A stretch of 64,000 nt of DNA from JAVVEZ01 sp032250895 (GTDB taxonomy: Bacteria; Pseudomonadota; Gammaproteobacteria; Pseudomonadales; Pseudohongiellaceae), in assembly GCA_032250895.1 (NCBI GenBank), contig JAVVEZ010000003.1:20715-84714 (forward strand), given 5' to 3'. The notes under the pieces were generated by a model. That model was not told where the DNA came from, ran no database searches, and saw only the letters and a program-made list of their open reading frames with translations. The position numbers were made by a program, and so were the translations under genes. The stretch's first letter is position 1. Each line of letters opens with the position of its first letter. Positions 52,772 to 60,046 of this stretch are shown in pieces.

Positions 52772-54454
52772 GTGGCAGTCGAAAAAATTCAAGTTCCTGA
52801 TTTAGGGGAATCCACGGAAGTCGAGGTCATCGAGATTCTGGTCAAACCGGGGGACGAGGTCAGTGAAAACGACTCCCTGATCGTGCTGGAAAGTGACAAG
52901 GCCGCCATGGAGATTCCCGCCCCCAAAGCCGGGGTGGTGAAAGACATATTGCTGAAGGTGGGGGATCAGGTAAGCCAGGGCCAGGACATTCTGGAGCTGG
53001 AACTGGCGGAGGGGACGGCCACCGCTGAGCCTGCCCCGGCAACCAAACCCGCGGCAAAGGAGGCAAAGCAGGAAAACCCGGCACCGGCAGCAAAACCGGA
53101 ATCCGAACCTGAAGCCGCCACGCCGGCACCGGCGGAAGCACCCGCCGCGCAGGAAGCCGGAGCCGTCAGCATTCAGCAGGTCAGGGTGCCCGATCTGGGT
53201 GGTGCGACCGATGTTGACGTCATCGATGTGCTGGTGGCCGTCGGCGATGAGATCAAGCAGGAAGATGGCCTGGTGACACTGGAAACGGACAAGGCCGCCA
53301 TGGATGTCCCGTCGCCGGCCGCCGGCAAGGTCAAGGCCATCGAGCTCAAGGTGGGTGACAAGGTTTCTGAAGGTGCACTGGTGCTGGAACTGGAAACCAC
53401 CGCTGCTCCGATGGCGAAGCCTTCCGCACCCGTGGCGGCTGCGGCAGCGGCAGCCGGTTCGGAAACGGCGACCACGACTTCGGCGCCCGCAAAACCGGCG
53501 GCAGCGACCACGACACCCGAGACGACGGCCACAGCAACGGCTGCTGCGGGTTTGGACGAGGTGTATGCCGGACCGGCAGTCAGGAAGCTGGCCCGGGAAT
53601 TGGGCGTGGACCTGAGACAGGTCACCGGCACCGGTATCAAAAACAGAATTCAGAAGGATGATGTTCATGCCTTCGTGAAGGCCCGCCTGCAACAGGCGCC
53701 GGCCGGCGGCGGTGCGCTGGCCGTCCCGGCCATGGAGGATATCGACTTCAGCCGCTTTGGCGAGATCGAAATGCTCGACATGAGCAAATTGCAACGGGTC
53801 ACGGCCCAGAACATGCAGCGAGCCTGGCTGACGGTGCCGCACGTCACTCAGTTCGATGAAGTCGATGTGACGGATCTGGAAGATTTTCGTGCCGCCCAGA
53901 AGGCACTGGCGGAGAAGAAGGGTGTCAAGCTCACGCCACTGCCCTTCATCATCAAGGCCTGTGCCCAGGCCCTGGCCGAATATCCCCAGTTCAATGTCTC
54001 CCTGCATTCCTCGCTGCAGCAGATCATCCGGAAAAAATATATTCACATCGGCGTTGCCGTGGCGACGCCGGCAGGCCTGATGGTGCCGGTGATCAGGGAT
54101 GTGGACAAGAAATCAATCTGGGATATCGCCCGGGAAGTGGCGGAACTTGGGGCCAAGGCCAGGGAACGCAAACTGAGCAGGGAGCTGATGGAGGGTGCCT
54201 GCTTCACGGTGTCCAGCCTGGGCGGGCTGGGTGGCACCGGCTTCACTCCCATCGTCAATTCGCCCGAGGTCGCCATCCTGGGTGTTTCCAGAACCGATGT
54301 CCGGCCGGTTTATCGCAAGGGTGAACTGGTCCCCAGAAAAATCATGCCTTATTCGCTTTCCTACGATCACCGTGCGGTCAACGGCATGGATGGTGGCTTG
54401 TTCTGCAACTATCTATCCAGCCTGTTGAGCGATATCCGGCTGATGGTCTTGTAG
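52772..54454 (+). CDS. aceF: Pyruvate dehydrogenase E2, dihydrolipoamide acetyltransferase
   Basis: 560-residue core of the pyruvate dehydrogenase complex. Two lipoyl domains, each with the lysine-bearing ESDKAAMEIP (about residue 44) and ETDKAAMDVP (about 172), separated by Ala/Pro/Glu-rich flexible linkers; a peripheral subunit binding domain (AGPAVRKLARELGVDL, about 268-283); and the acetyltransferase domain ending with the catalytic SYDHRAVNGMDGG. E. coli has three lipoyl domains. GTG start with GAGGAG 8 bp upstream, 67 bp behind aceE. The E3 gene is not in the window. Confidence 0.96.
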   Translation: MAVEKIQVPDLGESTEVEVIEILVKPGDEVSENDSLIVLESDKAAMEIPAPKAGVVKDILLKVGDQVSQGQDILELELAEGTATAEPAPATKPAAKEAKQENPAPAAKPESEPEAATPAPAEAPAAQEAGAVSIQQVRVPDLGGATDVDVIDVLVAVGDEIKQEDGLVTLETDKAAMDVPSPAAGKVKAIELKVGDKVSEGALVLELETTAAPMAKPSAPVAAAAAAAGSETATTTSAPAKPAAATTTPETTATATAAAGLDEVYAGPAVRKLARELGVDLRQVTGTGIKNRIQKDDVHAFVKARLQQAPAGGGALAVPAMEDIDFSRFGEIEMLDMSKLQRVTAQNMQRAWLTVPHVTQFDEVDVTDLEDFRAAQKALAEKKGVKLTPLPFIIKACAQALAEYPQFNVSLHSSLQQIIRKKYIHIGVAVATPAGLMVPVIRDVDKKSIWDIAREVAELGAKARERKLSRELMEGACFTVSSLGGLGGTGFTPIVNSPEVAILGVSRTDVRPVYRKGELVPRKIMPYSLSYDHRAVNGMDGGLFCNYLSSLLSDIRLMVL

Positions 54455-54493
54455 GTAAACTGAAGAGAATCGGGCGGCAGGAGGAACGTTGCA

Positions 54494-54976
54494 ATGCCAA
54501 GCTTTGACATGGTTTCCGAGGTTGACAGCCACGAAATGGCCAATGCCATCGATCAGGCCAATCGTGAAGTGGGCACCCGCTTTGATTTCAAGGGTGTGGA
54601 TGCCGGTTTCGAGCTCAGCGACAAGGACATCGTGTTGACGGCCGAAGTGGCGTTTCAGATCGATCAGATGCTCGATATCCTGAAGACCAAGATGGTCAAG
54701 CGCGGTCTCGATGTCGCCTGCCTGAAGCCGGGGGAGATTCAGGCCGTGGGGCGAAAAGCCATACTCCGGGTCGCCATCCAGCAGGGCATAGAAGGCGACA
54801 CGGCGCGCAAGATCGTCAAGAAAGTCAAGGATCTGAAAATGAAGGTGCAGATTGCCATTCAGGGCGACAAGCTCAGGGTTACCGGCAAGAAGCGGGACGA
54901 CCTTCAGGATGTGATGGCCGTCATGCGCGATGAAGACTGGGGCCTGCCCCTGCAGTTCAATAATTTCCGCGATTAG
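54494..54976 (+). CDS. yajQ: YajQ-family nucleotide-binding protein
   Basis: 160-residue UPF0234/YajQ protein with two ferredoxin-like domains. It starts MPSFDMVSEVDSHEMANAIDQ and has GTRFDFKG (about residues 31-38) and the late KKVKDLKMKVQIAIQGDKLRVTGKKRDDLQ region. Relatives bind cyclic di-GMP and act with a transcription factor in Xanthomonas and Pseudomonas; function here is inferred. Its end overlaps the convergent next gene by 3 bp. Confidence 0.93.
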   Translation: MPSFDMVSEVDSHEMANAIDQANREVGTRFDFKGVDAGFELSDKDIVLTAEVAFQIDQMLDILKTKMVKRGLDVACLKPGEIQAVGRKAILRVAIQQGIEGDTARKIVKKVKDLKMKVQIAIQGDKLRVTGKKRDDLQDVMAVMRDEDWGLPLQFNNFRD

Positions 54977-55290
54977 ACCGACGCATCCCATTGCTGGCGT
55001 TGCAGGCAGACACGCTCACCGACAAACACAATGCCTTCTGTTTCCAGCCTGTGTTTCTGCGTCAAATAAGCCTCGCTACCGGTGGGAAAGGATAGCCTGC
55101 CCTGGGCATTGATCACCCGGTGCCAGGGCAGGCGGCTGTCCGGGGGCAGATTTTTCAGCGTCGTGCCGACATGGCGGGCATGTCCGGGAAGGCCCGAGAG
55201 TCTGGCAATCTGACCATAGGTCGCCACCTTGCCCGCCGGAATGGCAGCGATGAGTTGCCAGATGTGTTCCCGCTGACTTGATGCCGGCAT
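54973..55290 (-). CDS. Alkyltransferase-like protein (ATL), MGMT fold without catalytic Cys
   Basis: 105-residue MGMT C-terminal-domain protein. HTH piece GKVATYGQIARLSGLPGHARHVG (in two pieces, about residues 17-39) and the active-site box PWHRVINAQGRLSFP, where Trp replaces the methyl-accepting Cys of PCHRV. ATL proteins bind O6-alkylguanine and flag it for nucleotide excision repair instead of repairing it. Start set at ATG 55290 (MPASSQREHIW); an upstream frame to 55344 is open. Confidence 0.9.
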   Translation of the reverse strand: MPASSQREHIWQLIAAIPAGKVATYGQIARLSGLPGHARHVGTTLKNLPPDSRLPWHRVINAQGRLSFPTGSEAYLTQKHRLETEGIVFVGERVCLQRQQWDASV

Positions 55291-55375
55291 GATTGACCCC
55301 CATACAGGGTTGATGATTCTAGTGCGGCACCAGTCGATTGTCATCTTTACTCAAGGGCGACGAATGTCGTTTCCC

Positions 55376-55404
55376 GTCATTCCCGCGCCGGCGGGAATCC
55401 AGAC
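55376..55404 (+). repeat. Dispersed palindromic repeat (GTCATnCCCGC / GCGGG type), copy 5
   Basis: GTCATTCCCGC, CGC spacer region, then GGCGGGAATCCAGAC: the most symmetric copy (ATTCCCGC/GCGGGAAT), in the gap between the ATL gene and fxsA. Confidence 0.75.
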
Positions 55405-55425
55405 GAATTTTCAGAGGTGTCGTTG

Positions 55426-55953
55426 ATGCGACTGTTACTGTTTCTTTTTATCCTGATCCCGCTGGCGGAAATGCTGCTGCTGTTTGAAGTCAGTGATCAC
55501 ATCGGCGCCCTCAATACCCTGGGCCTGGTCGTGCTGACGGCAATCATCGGTATCGCTATCCTCAGGCAACAGGGCCTGTCGACGCTGCTGCGAGCCAACG
55601 AGCGCCTCAACAGCGGTGAAATTCCGGCTCAGGAAATTCTTGAGGGCCTGTTTCTGGCAGCCGGCGGAGCATTCCTGCTGACGCCGGGTTTTATCACCGA
55701 CAGCGTCGGTTTCATTTGCCTGATCGGTCCCAGTCGCCGCTTTGTGGTCAGACAACTGATCCGCTCGGGAGGCTTGGTCATGATGGGCTTCGGTGGTGTT
55801 CAGGGTTTTCATTACGGTGATCGGGGTCGCGGTGATGGCCCGGCTGCGGGAGCAGATGTCTATGAAGGCGAGTTTTCGAAGGAATCCGGTGCGGACAAAA
55901 GGCTGGACGATGGTTCCGGGAGGAGGCCCCCACCGGGAGGATCGTCAAAATAA
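55426..55953 (+). CDS. fxsA: FxsA-family inner membrane protein
   Basis: 175-residue cytoplasmic membrane protein; in E. coli overproduction of FxsA interferes with exclusion of phage T7 by plasmid F. ATG 55426 (MRLLLFLFILIPLAEM) has AGAGGT 7 bp upstream. Hydrophobic segments at about 1-18, 27-45 and 74-95 with the conserved GxLTDxxGF-like LTPGFITDSVGF. A long polar tail (about 125-175) rich in Gly and Asp. Upstream of groESL, as in several gammaproteobacteria. Confidence 0.88.
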   Translation: MRLLLFLFILIPLAEMLLLFEVSDHIGALNTLGLVVLTAIIGIAILRQQGLSTLLRANERLNSGEIPAQEILEGLFLAAGGAFLLTPGFITDSVGFICLIGPSRRFVVRQLIRSGGLVMMGFGGVQGFHYGDRGRGDGPAAGADVYEGEFSKESGADKRLDDGSGRRPPPGGSSK

Positions 55954-55968
55954 TTTCATTCTTTTCTA

Positions 55969-55995
55969 TTGAAATTCATTTTGACAACCCCATTT
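55969..55995 (+). promoter_or_regulatory. Heat-shock (sigma-32) promoter of groESL
   Basis: TTGAAA (55969-55974), 13 bp, then CCCCATTT (55988-55995), identical to the -10 octamer of the E. coli groE promoter. The octamer lies in a perfect palindrome, AACCCC-ATTTA-GGGGTT (55986-56002). The start site would be near 56003, leaving a leader of about 160 bases. Confidence 0.8.
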
Positions 55996-56162
55996 AGGGG
56001 TTTCAAATCAGGCATTGACATGCATCGGGGAGTCCTGGGGCAGGATTAAGATACTGATTTGAAAGAATTTTGAAGATTGCCGGGGGCTTGCGCATACTGT
56101 CAATGCTGTCGGTTATTTAGAATTTTTCAGACCAATCAAAATCGTTTTGGAGATCAAGCAAC

Positions 56163-56456
56163 ATGAAAATTCGTCCCTTGCAAGACCGGGTTGTAGTAAA
56201 GCGCAATGAAGAAGAAACCAAAACAGCCGGTGGGATAGTGCTGCCGGGCTCGGCTGCGGAAAAGCCTGCCCAGGGCGTGGTGGTGGCAGTAGGCCCTGGA
56301 CGCCTGCTCGATAACGGCAATGTGCGTCCGGTGGATTTGAAGGTGGGAGACAAGGTCGTTTTCGGTAAATATTCCAGCAATACCATCAAGGTTGACAATG
56401 AAGAATTACTGATTCTGAACGAAAGCGAAATTTTCGGCGTGTTGCTGGATAAATAA
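56163..56456 (+). CDS. groES: Co-chaperonin GroES
   Basis: 97-residue lid of the GroEL folding chamber. It starts MKIRPLQDRVVVKRNEEETKTAGGI, has the mobile loop TKTAGGIVLPGSA (about residues 20-32) and ends LNESEIFGVLLDK. Ribosome site TTTGGAGAT upstream. 66 bp before groEL, one operon. Confidence 0.97.
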   Translation: MKIRPLQDRVVVKRNEEETKTAGGIVLPGSAAEKPAQGVVVAVGPGRLLDNGNVRPVDLKVGDKVVFGKYSSNTIKVDNEELLILNESEIFGVLLDK

Positions 56457-56522
56457 GTCACCGGCATTTCCGTTAACACCCTGAATTTTAATATCAAACA
56501 CTGACACAACAGGACTAAGACA

Positions 56523-58163
56523 ATGGCTAAAGAAGTATTATTTGGAGATTCCGCCCGTCAACGCATGCTGAAGGGCGTCAACCTGCTGGCAGATGCCGTC
56601 AAGGTAACGCTGGGTCCCAAGGGCCGCAATGTGGTGCTGGACAAATCCTATGGGGCACCGACCGTTACCAAGGACGGCGTATCTGTTGCCAAAGAAATTC
56701 AACTGAAGGACAAATTTGAAAACATGGGCGCCCAGATGGTCAAGGAAGTGGCTTCCCAGACGTCCGATATCGCCGGTGACGGCACCACCACGGCCACCGT
56801 GCTGGCCCAGGCCATCCTCAACGAAGGTCTGAAAGCCGTGGCTGCCGGCATGAACCCGATGGATCTGAAGCGCGGCATCGACAAGGGTGTGACTGCCGTC
56901 GTCGCGGAACTGGCAAAAATTTCCCAGCCCTGCTCCACGACCAAGGCGATTGCCCAGGTCGGCAGCATCTCTGCCAATTCTGACAGCAGTGTCGGCGAGA
57001 TCATTGCCCAGGCCATGGAAAAGGTCGGCAAGGAAGGCGTCATTACCGTTGAAGACGGTTCCGGTCTGGAAAATGAACTGGCCGTGGTCGAGGGCATGCA
57101 GTTCGACCGTGGTTACCTGTCCGCCTATTTCATCAACAACCAGGATCTGATGGCAGCTGAGCTGGAGTCCCCCCTGATCCTGCTGGTTGAGAAAAAGATC
57201 AACAACATTCGTGAAATGTTGCCGATTCTGGAAAGCACAGCCAAATCCGGGCGTCCGCTGCTGGTCATTGCGGAAGACGTGGAAGGTGAGGCGCTGGCTA
57301 CCCTGGTGGTCAATAACATGCGCGGTATTGTCAAGGTGGCCGCCGTCAAGGCTCCCGGTTTCGGTGATCGCCGCAAAGCCATGCTGGAAGATATCGCCAC
57401 CCTGACCGGTGCGACCGTGATTTCAGAGGAAGTCGGTCTGAGCCTGGAAGGCGCCACGGCGGAAGATCTGGGGTCCGCCAAGCGTGTTCTGATTACCAAG
57501 GACAACACCACCATCATCGATGGTGCCGGCGATTCCAAGAAAATCGAAAGCCGCGTGGCCCAGATTCGTGCCCAGATCGAAGAGACGTCCTCTGACTACG
57601 ATCGCGAGAAACTGCAGGAGCGGGTTGCCAAACTGGCTGGCGGTGTTGCCGTCATCAAGGTAGGTGCCAGCACTGAAATAGAAATGAAAGAAAAGAAAGC
57701 CCGTGTCGAAGATGCCCTGCATGCAACCCGTGCAGCGGTTGAAGAAGGCGTTGTGCCTGGTGGCGGTGTGGCACTGGTTCGTGCCCTGCAGAAAGTCGTT
57801 GAGCTGAAAGGCGACAACGAAGACCAGAATGTCGGTATCAATATCCTGCAGAAAGCGCTGGCGATGCCACTGCGGCAGATTGCTACCAATTCGGGTGATG
57901 ACGGTTCCGTGGTGCTGGACAAGGTCCGTCAGGGTAGTGGCAACTTTGGTTACAATGCCTCCAATAGTGAATATGGCGACATGCTGGAAATGGGTATCCT
58001 CGACCCCACCAAGGTGACCCGTTCAGCCTTGCAGGCTGCCGGTTCAGTGGCCGGTCTGATGATCACTACGGAAGCCATGATTGCCGAGATCCCTGAAGAA
58101 AAACCAGCGGCTCCCGACATGAGCGGCATGGGTGGCATGGGCGGCATGGGCGGTATGATGTAA
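56523..58163 (+). CDS. groEL: Chaperonin GroEL
   Basis: 546-residue ATP-driven folding chamber subunit. ATP site parts LGPKGRNVVLDKSYGAP and GDGTTTATVLAQAI (the Asp of GDGTT at residue 87), apical domain, and AAVEEGVVPGGGVAL (about 404-418). The C-terminal tail is the GGM repeat (MSGMGGMGGMGGMM). Only one groEL is in the window. A strong terminator follows. Confidence 0.98.
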   Translation: MAKEVLFGDSARQRMLKGVNLLADAVKVTLGPKGRNVVLDKSYGAPTVTKDGVSVAKEIQLKDKFENMGAQMVKEVASQTSDIAGDGTTTATVLAQAILNEGLKAVAAGMNPMDLKRGIDKGVTAVVAELAKISQPCSTTKAIAQVGSISANSDSSVGEIIAQAMEKVGKEGVITVEDGSGLENELAVVEGMQFDRGYLSAYFINNQDLMAAELESPLILLVEKKINNIREMLPILESTAKSGRPLLVIAEDVEGEALATLVVNNMRGIVKVAAVKAPGFGDRRKAMLEDIATLTGATVISEEVGLSLEGATAEDLGSAKRVLITKDNTTIIDGAGDSKKIESRVAQIRAQIEETSSDYDREKLQERVAKLAGGVAVIKVGASTEIEMKEKKARVEDALHATRAAVEEGVVPGGGVALVRALQKVVELKGDNEDQNVGINILQKALAMPLRQIATNSGDDGSVVLDKVRQGSGNFGYNASNSEYGDMLEMGILDPTKVTRSALQAAGSVAGLMITTEAMIAEIPEEKPAAPDMSGMGGMGGMGGMM

Positions 58164-58177
58164 GACGCCGATGCTCC

Positions 58178-58209
58178 AAAAAAACCCCGCAACTGCGGGG
58201 TTTTTTTTT
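58178..58209 (+). terminator. Intrinsic terminator after groEL
   Basis: AAAAAACCCCGC, loop AACT, GCGGGGTTTTTT with nine T in total: a perfect 12-bp stem with T run, ending the groESL operon. Confidence 0.92.
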
Positions 58210-58330
58210 GAACGGAGCATGGATTTCCTGAACAGAAGGCCAATACCTTGCTGTCTGTCAGCAGCATTCCAGGATATACGGGCTGATAGAAAGGCTCCTT
58301 GACGTTTCACTTTGCGTAAAAATACATATA

Positions 58331-59101
58331 ATGGGCGCCATGGCTACCAATCACGATGATGATCAAATTCCAAGTATCGTTCCAGAGCGGGATGAGCTGG
58401 TTTACCACCGCAAGAAAAAACGCGGCAATTCCATTCCCCTGGCGCAGGAAGCCGTGGTGGTACGTGCCAGCGGCGGCGTGCGTTTTCTGCTGACGCTGCT
58501 GACCCTGGGTCTGTTCGCCACGGGGGGCGGGGCTTACTTTTTTTATCAGCAGGGCATGTCGGCACGGACGGATCTGCAAGCGGCGGCCATGCGCATCTCC
58601 GAGCTCGAGAACCGCTTGTCGGCAGTGGGTGAAACCACCGAAGAATCAACCCTGGGCCTGCTGCGCAGAATCGAGACCAACTTTTCCGAAATCGACAAGC
58701 TGTGGGCCGCCCGCAATGAGAACCGGACCAATATAGCGAGCAACAAGACCGCACTGGAAAACCAGGCCAAGACAGTCGCCTCACTGGAAAGCGCGGTGAG
58801 CAACCAGGGCGGCATACTCAATCAGAACGCCACCGCCCTGACAAACCTGGACAATCGCCTGACCACCATCACCGGCAATATCGCCGGTATCGGCAACCTG
58901 GGTCAGCAATTGACCGCGCTGAATGCCGATCTCAACCGGGTCAAGGCATCCATGTCCACGCTGGAGTCGGATATGACTTCCCGGGTCAATAATGCGGAAC
59001 AGGATATCGAGTCCATCAATGCCTACCGGCTGCAGATGAATCAGACGGTCAGCACCCTGCAGGACAGCATCAACCGCCTGCAGCAGCGTCTGGGGCCCTG
59101 A
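58331..59101 (+). CDS. Membrane-anchored coiled-coil protein, unknown function
   Basis: 256 residues I cannot assign. Basic cytoplasmic tail (HRKKKRG, about residues 26-32), one transmembrane helix (VRFLLTLLTLGLFATGGGAYFFY at about 50-72), then a long periplasmic part made of heptad-like coiled coil with repeated Asn, Ala and Thr (about 78-253, e.g. NLDNRLTTITGNIAGIGNLGQQL). No Cys, no enzyme motif. The layout fits a structural or spacer protein. ATG 58331 or 58340; no clear ribosome site. Lies alone between groEL's terminator and tRNA-Leu. Confidence 0.7.
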   Translation: MGAMATNHDDDQIPSIVPERDELVYHRKKKRGNSIPLAQEAVVVRASGGVRFLLTLLTLGLFATGGGAYFFYQQGMSARTDLQAAAMRISELENRLSAVGETTEESTLGLLRRIETNFSEIDKLWAARNENRTNIASNKTALENQAKTVASLESAVSNQGGILNQNATALTNLDNRLTTITGNIAGIGNLGQQLTALNADLNRVKASMSTLESDMTSRVNNAEQDIESINAYRLQMNQTVSTLQDSINRLQQRLGP

Positions 59102-59136
59102 ACGCCGGTCGGCGGCAGTCCCTCCATAAAATCAGC

Positions 59137-59165
59137 TCACACCCGATCCCAGCTTTGGGTATAAT
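59137..59165 (+). promoter_or_regulatory. Promoter of tRNA-Leu
   Basis: Perfect -10 TATAAT at 59160-59165 with CTCACA (4 of 6) 17 bp upstream. The GC-rich ACGCGCCCC discriminator after the -10 is typical of stringently controlled stable RNA promoters. Confidence 0.6.
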
Positions 59166-59175
59166 ACGCGCCCCT

Positions 59176-59260
59176 GCGGACGTGGCGGAATTGGTAGACG
59201 CGCTAGATTTAGGTTCTAGTATCTGATGGTGTGGGAGTTCGAGTCTCCCCGTCCGCACCA
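59176..59260 (+). tRNA. tRNA-Leu, anticodon TAG
   Basis: 85 bases with encoded CCA. Acceptor stem GCGGACG pairs with CGTCCGC; D-arm TGGCGGAATTGGTAGACGC is the leucine type; anticodon arm CTAGA-TTTAGGT-TCTAG gives anticodon TAG (reads CUA and related codons); a class II variable arm and T-arm GGGAGTTCGAGTCTCCC follow. Confidence 0.97.
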
Positions 59261-59263
59261 CTT

Positions 59264-59292
59264 CATATCTATCCCGTTGATATTGTTTTTTT
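59264..59292 (+). terminator. Possible terminator of tRNA-Leu
   Basis: A weak ATATC/GATAT stem (about 59265-59283) followed by a run of seven to eight T at about 59285-59292. The position just after the CCA end supports it, but the stem is short. Confidence 0.45.
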
Positions 59293-59295
59293 CCG

Positions 59296-59318
59296 CCAGG
59301 AGCCCGACAGGCTCCTGG
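59296..59318 (+). repeat. Short palindromic repeat, perfect copy
   Basis: CCAGGAGCC, CGACA, GGCTCCTGG: a perfect 9-bp stem with 5-base loop. It is the best copy of the GAGTCCGACAGGCTCC family and its right arm runs into the 170-bp palindrome. Confidence 0.7.
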
Positions 59319-59483
59319 GAGCCTGCGCCGTAGAAACCAATCGGCCTGCGACTTCCCCACATTGGTCCATTTTCCCGATCCTCCTCGTTACATAGTCACC
59401 ACTATGCGCCTCGGACGATCGAAAAAATGGCCTCAATGTGGAAAACCCTCGGCTCGATCGTTTCTACGGCGCAGGCTCCCAGG
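59314..59483. repeat. 170-bp palindromic element next to modE
   Basis: The terminal arms 59314-59336 and 59461-59483 are perfect 23-bp inverted repeats. Inner arms match in blocks (CCACATTG, CCATTTT, CGATC, CATAGT) around a centre near 59398. No gene inside. It lies between tRNA-Leu and the convergent modE and ends on the base before the modE stop codon. Sequence unrelated to the palindrome at 47990. Confidence 0.85.
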
Positions 59484-59849
59484 TTAGCAGTTGGAGGAGG
59501 GGGCACTGAGCTGTTTGAGCGTCCTGAGGTCTGGCGCAATGGCCAGCAGGGTGTTGTCGAGGATGCGCTCGTACAGAGCCAGGACTTTTTCGCCGAGCGG
59601 GGTCAAGCGGGCGCCCCCGCCATGTTGCCCCCCCTTGCTGGTCTGCACCAGCGGACCTTCGAACATGTTGTTCAGACTGTCCACCAGTTGCCAGCTGCGC
59701 TTGTAACTCATGCCGATCAGGCGGCCTGCCGCCGATATTGAACCGGTTTCCTGAATGCTCCGCAAAATGGCCACTTTGCCCGGGCCTATCGCCATGCCGG
59801 GCTTGAGTGTGAGGCGCAGTCTGATGCTGGTCTGTAGATTTTCGGTCAT
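59484..59849 (-). CDS. ModE-like winged-helix regulator, DNA-binding domain only
   Basis: 121-residue protein made of the ModE/LysR-type N-terminal domain: GPGKVAILRSIQETGSISAAGRLIGMSYKRSW (in pieces at about 22-53) is the HTH, followed by GGGARLTPLGEKVLALY. E. coli ModE (262 residues) also has two molybdate-binding domains, which are absent here. No molybdate transport genes are near, so ligand and targets are unknown. ATG 59849 is preferred over GTG 59855. Confidence 0.82.
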   Translation of the reverse strand: MTENLQTSIRLRLTLKPGMAIGPGKVAILRSIQETGSISAAGRLIGMSYKRSWQLVDSLNNMFEGPLVQTSKGGQHGGGARLTPLGEKVLALYERILDNTLLAIAPDLRTLKQLSAPSSNC

Positions 59850-60046
59850 GTTCACCGCTGTAATCGGCGCTGGCTATGAATGGCTGGGCCCGCAATAGCC
59901 ATCAGTATAACCCACTGACGCTGATGGCGGCACGCCGACGGCCACTGCAGGGAGCTCATCGAAACGAGGATTGAATTGCCGGGTGATGTTGTTTATCCTT
60001 GTGCACCCGAATTATTCCCCCGAAACCTCAGGTGAAGGAGCATCCC

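Noticed and set aside
52802..54046. Minus-strand open frame of 414 codons opposite aceF
   Set aside because: Its Arg/Gly-rich repeats are the antisense of the Ala/Pro linkers of E2.
59427..59741. Plus-strand frame of 104 codons across the palindrome and modE
   Set aside because: Antisense of modE joined to repeat sequence; no motif.
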